A stretch of 18,015 nucleotides of DNA from an uncultured Clostridia bacterium (GTDB taxonomy: Bacteria; Bacillota; Clostridia; Oscillospirales; Acutalibacteraceae): NCBI GenBank assembly GCA_937888485.1, contig CALAQQ010000137.1, positions 1 through 18,015 on the forward strand, read 5' to 3'. The notes below the pieces were generated by a model. The model saw nothing but the letters and a program-made list of their open reading frames with translations. It did not search any database and had not been told where the DNA came from. The position numbers were made by a program, and so were the translations under genes. Positions 1 through 6,947 of the stretch are shown piece by piece (positions within the stretch are counted from its first letter, which is position 1; each line of letters opens with the position of its first letter).

Positions 1-2
1 TT

Positions 3-221
3 TCAGCCGCACCCGATGAAATCAGAGGTCAGGTTGTTAAGGCTGATATCGTTCTTACCAAGGGTACAGAAAAAACCGATGCTCTTAAAAAGGAAATTCA
101 GAAATATGTTAAGGAACGCACAGCTCCTTATAAGTATCCCAGAATTGTTGAATTCAGAGATGAGCTTCCCAAAACCATCAGCGGTAAGATTCGCCGTGTA
201 GACCTCAGAGCAGGTAAATAA
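3..221 (+). CDS. Acyl-CoA synthetase (AMP-forming), C-terminal end only
   Basis: The last 72 codons of a gene that enters from the left edge. The reading frame is open from the first base and ends at TAA 219-221. The translation has the small C-terminal domain of the ANL adenylate-forming superfamily. The tail PKTISGKIRR is the A10 motif, whose lysine contacts the adenylate during acyl-AMP formation. The preceding VKERTAPYKYPRIVEF is typical of medium-chain or acetyl-type acyl-CoA synthetases, which activate a carboxylic acid with ATP and transfer it to CoA in the cytosol. Substrate cannot be judged without the N-terminal domain. The gene converges on the DUF3798 gene and shares a terminator hairpin with it. 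Confidence 0.85.
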   Translation, partial: SAAPDEIRGQVVKADIVLTKGTEKTDALKKEIQKYVKERTAPYKYPRIVEFRDELPKTISGKIRRVDLRAGK

Positions 222-230
222 TGATTGAAA

Positions 231-266
231 TATCCCCCACAAATTCATTTGAATCTGTGGGGGATA
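231..266. terminator. Bidirectional terminator hairpin between convergent genes
   Basis: The arms TATCCCCCACA (231-241) and TGTGGGGGATA (256-266) pair perfectly. After one mismatch, ATTC/GAAT continue the stem around an ATTT loop. The flanks are AT-rich on both sides, giving T-rich exits in either direction. The hairpin lies between the acyl-CoA synthetase stop and the stop of the facing gene, so it probably ends both transcripts. Confidence 0.8.
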
Positions 267-278
267 AATTATCTTATA

Positions 279-1448
279 CTATTTTACAATTTCAAATCCG
301 GGGCAGTATACCGTGAATGTGTTGGTGAGTTCGCCGTAAGGAGCAATTGTAAAATCTTTGTTATTCGCTGCAGCGATAACTCTTGCCTGAACTTTTTCTG
401 CAAGATTTTCTGCGGTTGTTGTTCCGTTGAGAATATCAAATGCACAGTGAACAGCGCTCTTGATAAGAGTTGTTGCAAGGGGGAAGTTATACATGCTGTA
501 TCTGGGAGCAACTTCACCTGCAGGAATTTCAACAGCCTTTGCAGCTTCAATGTATGTTTTTACATCGCTGATTTTTTCGGGCATTGCAATTTCAAAAGCT
601 TCACCGATTCCGTTGTAAGCGGTGGGGAAGGAAGGACATGTGTAGATAAATCCTCTGTCTTTTGCAATTTCAACGAGAGTTGACTGAACGGAGCTGTCTG
701 TTGAGAAGAGTGCAATGTTATTGCCGTTTATTTTTTCATTATTGAAAAGTCTTGCAATAGACTCCTTGATATAAAGCTGTGCACCTTTGATGCCTGATGA
801 ATAAATGGGGTCAACGGAATTGTCATAAACATATTTGATTCCGTTGGTTTCGCATGCATTTTTGAATGCTGTATTCAAAGCTGAATACATGGGATTATTG
901 GTGATATGGCGATTGATTGAGAAAAGAACAAAATATTCAGCGCCCTGTTCCTTTGCGGATGCAACTGCATCTGCGGCAACCTTTGTCCAGTCAGCGCAGA
1001 AAACAAGGTTAGCAATTGATGAAATTATTTCAATTGATTCTTCGGGTTCAACACAGATTGTAACGATATTGGGGTTAACCGATTCTGCTGAATGGATAGC
1101 GTTGGTTGTGAACTGAGTTGCTCTTGAATAGATGATAGCACCGATTTGGGGGTCGGATGCGAGTTCTTTTGAAAACTGCATTATTTCGGGGTCGCCTGCA
1201 CGGAGAATACGGCTGTCTGAATATTCCTTAACAATAACTTTTTCGGGGTATTCTGCTGCGAGTTCTTGTGCAGCTCTGTAATCTTCGGGGTATTGTGATT
1301 CGGGTGCGACAAGAATAGCAACCTTTTTTTCGGATTCGACAACTTTTTCAGGCTTGCCGGCAGTTCCGTTTTTACATGCGGCAAATGTGAAAATAAGAAC
1401 AAGAATGAGAAGGATTGCGACGATTTTTCTGAACATTGTTTTTTTCAT
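279..1448 (-). CDS. DUF3798-family lipoprotein (periplasmic-binding-protein-like)
   Basis: A 389-residue protein with a lipoprotein signal peptide: basic MKKTMFRK, a hydrophobic core and lipobox FAAC with Cys25 as the lipidation site. It should therefore sit on the outer face of the membrane. After a short linker, the mature part begins with a beta strand (KKVAILVAP) followed by alternating helices and strands, as in type 1 solute-binding proteins. The segments DPQIGAIIYSRA and NPNIVTICVEPEES resemble the uncharacterised DUF3798 family (Pfam), an assignment made from memory. A SD (AGAGGT) precedes the ATG at good distance. It is the last gene of the operon with a GH2 hydrolase and a WYL regulator, 13 nt from the latter. 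This makes carbohydrate sensing or binding plausible, but no ABC permease lies nearby and the ligand is unknown. Confidence 0.72.
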   Translation of the reverse strand: MKKTMFRKIVAILLILVLIFTFAACKNGTAGKPEKVVESEKKVAILVAPESQYPEDYRAAQELAAEYPEKVIVKEYSDSRILRAGDPEIMQFSKELASDPQIGAIIYSRATQFTTNAIHSAESVNPNIVTICVEPEESIEIISSIANLVFCADWTKVAADAVASAKEQGAEYFVLFSINRHITNNPMYSALNTAFKNACETNGIKYVYDNSVDPIYSSGIKGAQLYIKESIARLFNNEKINGNNIALFSTDSSVQSTLVEIAKDRGFIYTCPSFPTAYNGIGEAFEIAMPEKISDVKTYIEAAKAVEIPAGEVAPRYSMYNFPLATTLIKSAVHCAFDILNGTTTAENLAEKVQARVIAAANNKDFTIAPYGELTNTFTVYCPGFEIVK

Positions 1449-1461
1449 GGTTATACCTCTT

Positions 1462-2436
1462 TTAGTTTTTGTTTATTTTGCTGTTAAATAAATCGCGAAG
1501 TTTGTCAGGTTTAATGATTTCAATTTTATCATTATGAGTAAAAAGCATACCTATAATGTTATAATCTATAACTGTTAAAAGCTTTGCAAGGCAGTAGCCT
1601 TCTTCTTCAGCTTTTCTGAAATAAACCGCAGATGAAAAGCAGTTACGGACAAATTCGGTATCATTCTGCCTGAATTTAATCAGAATCCATTCAGGGTCGC
1701 GTGCGTTGCAATAAATCTTTTCGCTTGTAAAAAAATTTGTTGCCGATAATAAATCACCGTCAAATTTTTTCGCCGGTTTGTCGATAATGTCTGCTGATTT
1801 GATTCTTGGCATATTAACAAATTCGGCTTTATCCGGTGACTCAGTTCTTGTAAAAACAAGGGCTGAAATTCCGTTGCACGCAGTTATTTTTATCGGATTC
1901 ACGGTTATTGTTTCAAAAACTTCCGATTGTGCAAACGAGTCACCGACAACGGTCTGAGCAAGAGTGATTTCAGCTTGCATTTTATCTCTTATTGCAATTC
2001 GGATGTTGTAAAGAGCGTCGACACATGATTTTCTTTGAGGAAGACATGCACGGAAATGTGCCGTTGTATCAAGAATAAGGTCGAGCGTCTGAAGGCACGT
2101 ATTTCTTCGCATGTAGTTTTCGATATAACTGCAGTTTTCTTCCGATAGAAGTGGTGAGCTGTAAACAGCTTCAAGAATCATGTTGATAGCTGCCTGGGAA
2201 AAACTTTTTGCCAGATAATAGCCTTTTTTCGGCTTGTTGACCTGAATGATTTTAACCGGTGTTGTGTTAATTACTTTTATATCGGCGATAACATTTCTTT
2301 TTGAAGCTTCATATCCGTATTCCGAAAGCTTTTCGCAGATTTCATCAATAGACATTATGGTATGTTCATCGGAATACATGGTCATTATTTCTACAAGACT
2401 CAGTAATCTTGTTCTTGAACTTAATATTTCGGCCAT
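1462..2436 (-). CDS. WYL-domain transcriptional regulator (HTH-WYL-WCX type)
   Basis: 324 residues. Residues about 1-80 form a winged helix-turn-helix of the DeoR/YafY kind: SRTRLLSLVEIM, then MSIDEICEKLSEYGYEASKRNVIADI, then a wing ending KKGYYL. The middle part, with SALVFTRTES and later FVNMPRIKSADIIDKP, matches a WYL domain in shape (strand pair followed by the R-I-x-x-I segment), although the literal W-Y-L triplet is not present. The C-terminus (PEWILIKFRQ to IIKPDKLRDLF) resembles the WCX extension. Such proteins bind DNA and sense a small ligand or nucleic acid through the WYL domain. It sits between the GH2 gene (17 nt gap) and the DUF3798 gene (13 nt gap) and probably regulates this operon. 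SD AAGGGG precedes the ATG. Confidence 0.72.
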   Translation of the reverse strand: MAEILSSRTRLLSLVEIMTMYSDEHTIMSIDEICEKLSEYGYEASKRNVIADIKVINTTPVKIIQVNKPKKGYYLAKSFSQAAINMILEAVYSSPLLSEENCSYIENYMRRNTCLQTLDLILDTTAHFRACLPQRKSCVDALYNIRIAIRDKMQAEITLAQTVVGDSFAQSEVFETITVNPIKITACNGISALVFTRTESPDKAEFVNMPRIKSADIIDKPAKKFDGDLLSATNFFTSEKIYCNARDPEWILIKFRQNDTEFVRNCFSSAVYFRKAEEEGYCLAKLLTVIDYNIIGMLFTHNDKIEIIKPDKLRDLFNSKINKN

Positions 2437-2453
2437 GTGGTTTCCCCTTGTTT

Positions 2454-4220
2454 TTAATATTTAAGCTGTGAATTGATTTCCAGGAGAGTGTTTTTATCAA
2501 TTTTAAGAACCTTACGGTCATAACTGTAAATACCGTTTACTTCAAATTCAACATCACTTACCTGCGTATAAACCGATGCACTCAGACCGCATTTGATAAG
2601 AGGGATAATCTGCGATTTGTGAAGGAACTTATATGCCTTTGAAAGCGCTTCGCTGTTTGAGAACATTATGTATCCGAAAGAACGCTTGGCGTTCCATACA
2701 TGATTCTTGATGTTCCAGCTGTATCCGCCGTATTCGCTCAGAACAAAGGGCCTGCCCTTTCTTGTTAAGCTTGTGGGAGGAGTAACAGGAACAATATATC
2801 TGTGAACGCTCTTGAAATCCGGACCGTTCTGATCATGCCAACCGCTTGCGTGGTCAACAAATCTTGTCGGGTCAATTTCTTTGATTTTAAGTGCAATTTC
2901 TTTTGCATCAAACTGACCCCAGCCTTCATTGAAGGGTACCCAGCAGCTAATCGAGGTGGAATTATAGAGATTATCAATCATTCCCCAAAGTTCCTGTCTG
3001 AATTCTTCACGCCATTCGGGTTCATCACGTTTGAAGGATTTATACATATTTTCTTTGTTATCCTTGACATGAATGCTGAAAAACGGAAGTACGCCTGCGA
3101 GGAACTGACCGATATACTGACCGCCGCTTATCATATCCTGCCATACGAGCATTCCGAGTCTGTCGCAATGGTAATACCAACGAAGGGGCTCTGTTTTGAT
3201 GTGTTTTCGAAGCATATTGAACCCGAGATTTTTCATTTCCTGTATGTCGAAAATCATTGCCTCGTCGCATGGGGGAGTGAGCTGGCTTTCGGGCCAGTAA
3301 CCCTGATCAAGAAGACCTCTCTGGAAATATGGTTTGTTATTGAGAGCAAGTCTCGGAATACCTTTTTCATCATTCATAACAGAATACTTGCGCATTCCGA
3401 AATAGCTCTTGACTTCATCTTTCTCACCGTTACAATCAAGAACAAGTTCAAGGTCATAAAGGAAGGGGTTTTCGGGACTCCAGAGTTTTGCATCGGGAAC
3501 AGAGATTTTTTCATCTGCTGAAATTTCTCCGTCAAAAACAACTTTATTACCGTCAAGCACCTTTGCAAAGAGCTTTCCGCCGCATTTGCAGGTATGATTA
3601 ACCTTTAATCCTATCACGCCTTTATCGATGTCGGGAGTGAGTTTTATGTTTTCGATTCTGCAATGATTAACAGGTTCAAGCCATACAGTCTGCCAGATAC
3701 CCGATGTTGCGGTATACCAGAATCCCTGCGTTTTGAGGATCTGTTTTCCTCTTTGCTGATGTCCGTCGCTTGTTGGGTCGTAAACTTTTACGATAAGTTC
3801 ATTTTCGCCGTCTTTGAGAACATCGGTTATGTCAAAACAGAAAGGATTATAACCGCCTGTATGTTCACCCATAAGATTTCCGTTTATCCATACACTGCAC
3901 TGCCAGTCAACTGCATCGAAATGAAGGATAGTTCTTTTGCCTTCGAAATCGCTGTTCAGAGTGAATTTCCTGCGATACCAGAGTCTTTGGTTTGGAAGAA
4001 GCGGTTTGTTGACACCCGAAGCAGCAGATTCAACGGAAAATGGTACAATAATTTTACCGTCAAAAATTTTGGGACATTCAGCGTTTGCTCCTGTTATGGA
4101 GTAATCGTATTCGCCGTTGAGACAAAGCCAGCTTTTTCTTACAAGCTGAGGTCTCGGGTATTCGGGGAGAGGACAGTTTTTATCAATGCTGTCATACCAT
4201 CTTGATTTCAAATCGTTCAT
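2454..4220 (-). CDS. Glycoside hydrolase family 2 protein (beta-galactosidase/beta-glucuronidase-like)
   Basis: 588 residues with the GH2 order: jelly-roll sugar-binding domain (about 25-185, with LWYRRKF and VWINGNLMGEHTGGY), Ig-like domain (about 186-285), then a TIM barrel. Glu432 in PFNEGWGQ is the expected acid/base. Glu496 in LSEYGGY is the best candidate nucleophile. The protein is shorter than LacZ and close to the compact GH2 group. There is no signal peptide, so it acts in the cytosol on imported oligosaccharides. The sequence does not fix whether the substrate is galactoside, glucuronide or mannoside. SD GGAG lies before the ATG. It is 18 nt downstream of the IseA-like gene and 17 nt upstream of the WYL regulator, so it is the metabolic core of this operon. 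Confidence 0.88.
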   Translation of the reverse strand: MNDLKSRWYDSIDKNCPLPEYPRPQLVRKSWLCLNGEYDYSITGANAECPKIFDGKIIVPFSVESAASGVNKPLLPNQRLWYRRKFTLNSDFEGKRTILHFDAVDWQCSVWINGNLMGEHTGGYNPFCFDITDVLKDGENELIVKVYDPTSDGHQQRGKQILKTQGFWYTATSGIWQTVWLEPVNHCRIENIKLTPDIDKGVIGLKVNHTCKCGGKLFAKVLDGNKVVFDGEISADEKISVPDAKLWSPENPFLYDLELVLDCNGEKDEVKSYFGMRKYSVMNDEKGIPRLALNNKPYFQRGLLDQGYWPESQLTPPCDEAMIFDIQEMKNLGFNMLRKHIKTEPLRWYYHCDRLGMLVWQDMISGGQYIGQFLAGVLPFFSIHVKDNKENMYKSFKRDEPEWREEFRQELWGMIDNLYNSTSISCWVPFNEGWGQFDAKEIALKIKEIDPTRFVDHASGWHDQNGPDFKSVHRYIVPVTPPTSLTRKGRPFVLSEYGGYSWNIKNHVWNAKRSFGYIMFSNSEALSKAYKFLHKSQIIPLIKCGLSASVYTQVSDVEFEVNGIYSYDRKVLKIDKNTLLEINSQLKY

Positions 4221-4238
4221 AGTAATATCTCCTGTATA

Positions 4239-4805
4239 TTAATAATATATATCCTCAAGTTTAAGTGTTCCGTTTTCTGAAATTGCGCAGCCTTCAATTT
4301 CAATATCCTTACCGTTTTTGTCCTTAACAACAATATTAATAAGATATTTTCCGTCTTCATCAATTTTTGCGGAGATTTCAGGCTGTGACCAATCGGTTGT
4401 ATAGCCGGGTTCATCATATTTCATGTTGAAATAAAGCTTTCCGTCGATATCAACATATTTTTCGGGATTACTGAGAATGGAATCAATTGCAGATGTTGAA
4501 TATGTTGCTTCAAGTTGTGTCCTGAGGTCATTGAGAGTTTTGTATTTGTCAGAAACAACAGGAGCAAAAACTCCCAGAGAATTTTCGATGGTTTTTGTTT
4601 CGTCAACTGGGAGATGGTTTGTGCCGAATACTTCATTTATAAATTTAGCATTTGAATTAACAAGAATTTCAATGAGTGTCATTTCACCTGCACCGACAAA
4701 TGATGCATAATTGTCGCTGTTCAGACCGGTATCGTGTTCGTTTTTTCCCGAACATGCGGTTAATAAAAGTATCATGCAAATAATAAGAATAACAATTTTC
4801 TTCAT
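4239..4805 (-). CDS. Small lipoprotein, possibly IseA-type DL-endopeptidase inhibitor
   Basis: 188 residues from the ATG at 4803-4805, which has a GGAG SD. A longer in-frame reading upstream lacks an SD and would bury the signal peptide. The start is a clear lipoprotein signal (MKKIVILIIC, lipobox LLTAC, Cys18). The mature part includes LNDLRTQLEATYSTSAIDSIL, then a linker and YVDIDGKLYFN. This layout resembles the IseA/YoeB family, whose members inhibit peptidoglycan DL-endopeptidases at the cell surface. That match is from memory and the protein could be another lipoprotein family. It is the first gene behind promoter 4836-4864 and probably leads the operon with GH2, the WYL regulator and DUF3798. 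Confidence 0.6.
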   Translation of the reverse strand: MKKIVILIICMILLLTACSGKNEHDTGLNSDNYASFVGAGEMTLIEILVNSNAKFINEVFGTNHLPVDETKTIENSLGVFAPVVSDKYKTLNDLRTQLEATYSTSAIDSILSNPEKYVDIDGKLYFNMKYDEPGYTTDWSQPEISAKIDEDGKYLINIVVKDKNGKDIEIEGCAISENGTLKLEDIYY

Positions 4806-4835
4806 AATAATACTCCTATATTTATAATCTATTAT

Positions 4836-4864
4836 ATTATATATAAAAACATTAGAATAGTCAA
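4836..4864 (-). promoter_or_regulatory. Sigma-A-type promoter for the lipoprotein-GH2-WYL-DUF3798 operon
   Basis: On the minus strand, -35 TTGACT (4864-4859), a 17-nt spacer and a perfect -10 TATAAT (4841-4836). The predicted start near 4829 leaves a leader of about 24 nt containing the GGAG of the first gene. Confidence 0.75.
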
Positions 4865-4910
4865 TGATTAAACGGAGAATAACATACAAAACCGCCAAAT
4901 AATATATAAA

Positions 4911-4939
4911 AACCCGAACCTTTTTTAAAGATTCGGGTT
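4911..4939 (-). terminator. Intrinsic terminator after the MraY-like gene
   Basis: AACCCGAA (4911-4918) pairs with TTCGGGTT (4932-4939). An inner CTTT/AAAG pair lies around a TTT loop. Read on the minus strand, the stem is followed by TTTTTATATATT, the usual T-rich exit. It lies just past the stop of the MraY-like gene. Confidence 0.75.
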
Positions 4940-4944
4940 GTGTA

Positions 4945-5925
4945 TTATTTAAGTGCAATAACCGTAACCGCAGAAATAACTGCCTGAATCATGCAGAAAC
5001 GGAATATAACTTGAGTATTTGACCAGCCTTTGTTTTTTCTGAAATGGTCGTGTAAGGGTGTACGGATATTTTTGAATGCATTCTTTATCTTAAGGAAGCG
5101 TATAAGTGAAACCTTAACAATACCGAGGAGACCGTCGAGGCAGAGCATGAAGCACATTGGGATAACGAGGAGAATGTTGCCTGTTTTGAAAATGCAGATG
5201 CAGAGGAAAAGTCCAAGTGCTCTTGAGCCGGCATCACCCATCATCATTGTGCTGGGTTCGGCGTTTCTCCAAAGATAGGGGAGAAGAGTGAAGATCATAA
5301 TGATTATAAGATACATCATTTTGTTGTCTTTGACTTCGAGAACCTTCATTGCACCGAGAATTGAAATGAGTGAAACGATGGTAAGACTTCCGCAGAAGCC
5401 GTCGATGCCGTCGGAGCAGTTTGTTGCATTGATAAGAAGCCATACAAGAACAGCGGCAATAACACCGAAGATAACGGGATGTATGTTAAGAGTCATTCCG
5501 AAGAAACTGACGGAAAGCATGTCGGGATTGAAATAAACAAAGTTTGCGGCAGTAAGAGCTGAGATAACGAGGTCAATTGCCCCTTTTTTATATTCGCCCC
5601 ATGGAATTTTTGCTTTGTCATCGAGATAACCCGAAAGCATGCCGAGGAAGATAAGAATAAGATAGAAATAATATTCAAGATTTTGCTTTATTGCTTCAAG
5701 ACCTGCGGGAACGCAAGCTGTGAGCAGAGAAACAATAACGAATGCGATAACAAAAACAATTCCCGCGCCTCTGACCTTGCCGGCTGAAAGCTTGCCGTTG
5801 AATGCAAACTCTCTTCCCTGGTCACGGGGGAGTTTATCCTTGAAAAGAGCAAGGAGAACGGAACAGATAATCACGGGGAGAATAACGATGCCCAGAGTAA
5901 GGACTTTTTCGTGTGAGAAATTCAT
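4945..5925 (-). CDS. mraY: MraY-like phospho-N-acetylmuramoyl-pentapeptide transferase
   Basis: 326 residues from the ATG at 5925, chosen because GGAGG sits 7 nt upstream; a longer in-frame start lacks this. About ten hydrophobic segments carry the polyprenyl-phosphate sugar-phosphate transferase motifs. These are GREFAFNGKLSAGKVRGAG (about 37-55), GYLDDKAKI with Asp102/103, NCSDGIDG (169-176), MGDAGSRALG with Asp231, and TPLHDHFRKNKGW at 289-301. MraY links UDP-MurNAc-pentapeptide to undecaprenyl phosphate in the membrane, making lipid I. The gene is monocistronic and away from any mur/fts cluster. The usual HHH signature reads HDH here. It could be the sole MraY of the lineage, a second copy, or a related transferase (TagO/WecA type), but the GKxRGAG loop favours MraY. 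Confidence 0.82.
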   Translation of the reverse strand: MNFSHEKVLTLGIVILPVIICSVLLALFKDKLPRDQGREFAFNGKLSAGKVRGAGIVFVIAFVIVSLLTACVPAGLEAIKQNLEYYFYLILIFLGMLSGYLDDKAKIPWGEYKKGAIDLVISALTAANFVYFNPDMLSVSFFGMTLNIHPVIFGVIAAVLVWLLINATNCSDGIDGFCGSLTIVSLISILGAMKVLEVKDNKMMYLIIIMIFTLLPYLWRNAEPSTMMMGDAGSRALGLFLCICIFKTGNILLVIPMCFMLCLDGLLGIVKVSLIRFLKIKNAFKNIRTPLHDHFRKNKGWSNTQVIFRFCMIQAVISAVTVIALK

Positions 5926-5955
5926 AATAAACCTCCGAGTTTTTTTACTGCTGAA

Positions 5956-5984
5956 ATGATAACACATAATTACTGTTTTTTCAA
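5956..5984 (-). promoter_or_regulatory. Promoter for the MraY-like gene
   Basis: Minus strand -35 TTGAAA (5984-5979), a 17-nt spacer and -10 TATCAT (5961-5956). The predicted start near 5949 gives a leader of about 24 nt containing GGAGG. It lies back to back with the kinase promoter; the two -35 boxes are about 10 bp apart. Confidence 0.65.
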
Positions 5985-5994
5985 TATTTATTAA

Positions 5995-6023
5995 TTGACT
6001 AATCTTATAATTATGATTATAAT
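5995..6023 (+). promoter_or_regulatory. Strong sigma-A-type promoter for the PfkB kinase
   Basis: -35 TTGACT (5995-6000), a 17-nt spacer and -10 TATAAT (6018-6023). The predicted transcription start near 6030 is only about 9 nt before the ATG at 6039, so the message would have a very short leader. Confidence 0.75.
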
Positions 6024-6038
6024 TTTATTGGTGATAAT

Positions 6039-6902
6039 ATGAAAATTATGGCGATTGGTGAAATAATATTCGATGTTTTTAACGGTGAAGCCGAAATCGG
6101 TGGCGCACCGCTGAATTTCTGCGCTCATTGTTCGATGCAGGGTGCGGAAAGTGCTCTTGTTTCCGCAACGGGAAAAGATGAACTTGCAGACGATGCAATA
6201 AAGCATCTTGGAAATTTCGGAGTGTCAACAGAGTTTGTTTTCCGAAATGAATATCCTACAGGTAAATGCATTGTGACAGTCAATAACGGTATTCCGTCTT
6301 ATGATGTAATAAGAGCCTCGGCGTATGATAAAATTGAAATTTCCGATGATATGATTGAAAAAATCAAAGAATACAATGCCGATATATTTGCGTTTGGTAC
6401 TCTTATCCAAAGGGATGAAGTTTCCCGAAAGGCAGTCAAAAAAATTCTTTCGGAGTGCAGATTTCGTCATGTTTTCTGCGATGTGAATCTCCGTCCTGAG
6501 TGTTATGACAAAGAATCGTGTGTTCTCTGTCTTGAAAACGCCGATATTCTTAAAATCAGCGAGGAAGAAGAACCGATTCTTTCAGAGTTTGGTTTATATG
6601 AAATCGGAAACACAGAAAATGATATTATTAAAAATATATGCTCGAAATTTAATAATATAAAACTTGTTTTATATACAAAAGGTGAAAACGGCTCACTGAT
6701 TTATGATGCAGTAAAAAATGAGTTTTATGATATACCCTGCACTGAAGCAACCGTTGTTTCAACAGTCGGAGCAGGTGACAGCTATTCTGCTGCATTTCTC
6801 TGTGAATATTTCAGAAGCGGAGATATTAATAAATCCGGAATTGCAGGCGCGAATCTCAGCGCATTTGTTGTTTCTCACCGTGAAGCCGTACCGAAGAACT
6901 GA
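6039..6902 (+). CDS. PfkB-family carbohydrate kinase (fructokinase-like)
   Basis: 287 residues, cytosolic. The start MKIMAIGEIIFDVF is the first PfkB strand, followed by the sugar-site motif GGAPLNFCAH. The second signature, STVGAGDSYSAAFL, holds the anion hole and the catalytic Asp of GAGD. KLVLYTKGENGSLIY is the typical strand before the lid. The family phosphorylates fructose, ribose, ketodeoxygluconate or nucleosides. The GGAPLNF form and the overall length favour a fructokinase-like enzyme, but the substrate is inferred. It is slightly shorter than usual (about 300-320). The gene is monocistronic, with its own promoter and a terminator directly after. The only SD-like bases are GGTG at 6030-6033. 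Confidence 0.85.
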   Translation: MKIMAIGEIIFDVFNGEAEIGGAPLNFCAHCSMQGAESALVSATGKDELADDAIKHLGNFGVSTEFVFRNEYPTGKCIVTVNNGIPSYDVIRASAYDKIEISDDMIEKIKEYNADIFAFGTLIQRDEVSRKAVKKILSECRFRHVFCDVNLRPECYDKESCVLCLENADILKISEEEEPILSEFGLYEIGNTENDIIKNICSKFNNIKLVLYTKGENGSLIYDAVKNEFYDIPCTEATVVSTVGAGDSYSAAFLCEYFRSGDINKSGIAGANLSAFVVSHREAVPKN

Positions 6903-6911
6903 ATATAATTT

Positions 6912-6941
6912 AAAACAGCGTACTTGAAAGTACGCTGTTTT
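6912..6941. terminator. Bidirectional terminator between kinase and sulfatase genes
   Basis: A perfect 13-bp stem, AAAACAGCGTACT (6912-6924) with AGTACGCTGTTTT (6929-6941), has a TGAA loop. T-rich ends lie on both strands. It sits between two convergent stop codons and serves both genes. Confidence 0.88.
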
Positions 6942-6947
6942 TCTATG

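Noticed and set aside
2802..3521. A 239-codon plus-strand frame opposite the GH2 gene
   Set aside because: It is antisense to a clear GH2 barrel, lacks an SD and any recognisable domain; it follows from the codon pattern of the real gene.
4806..4958. A longer in-frame start for the IseA-like lipoprotein
   Set aside because: It has no SD, crosses the consensus promoter at 4836-4864, and would place a lipoprotein signal peptide in the middle of the protein.
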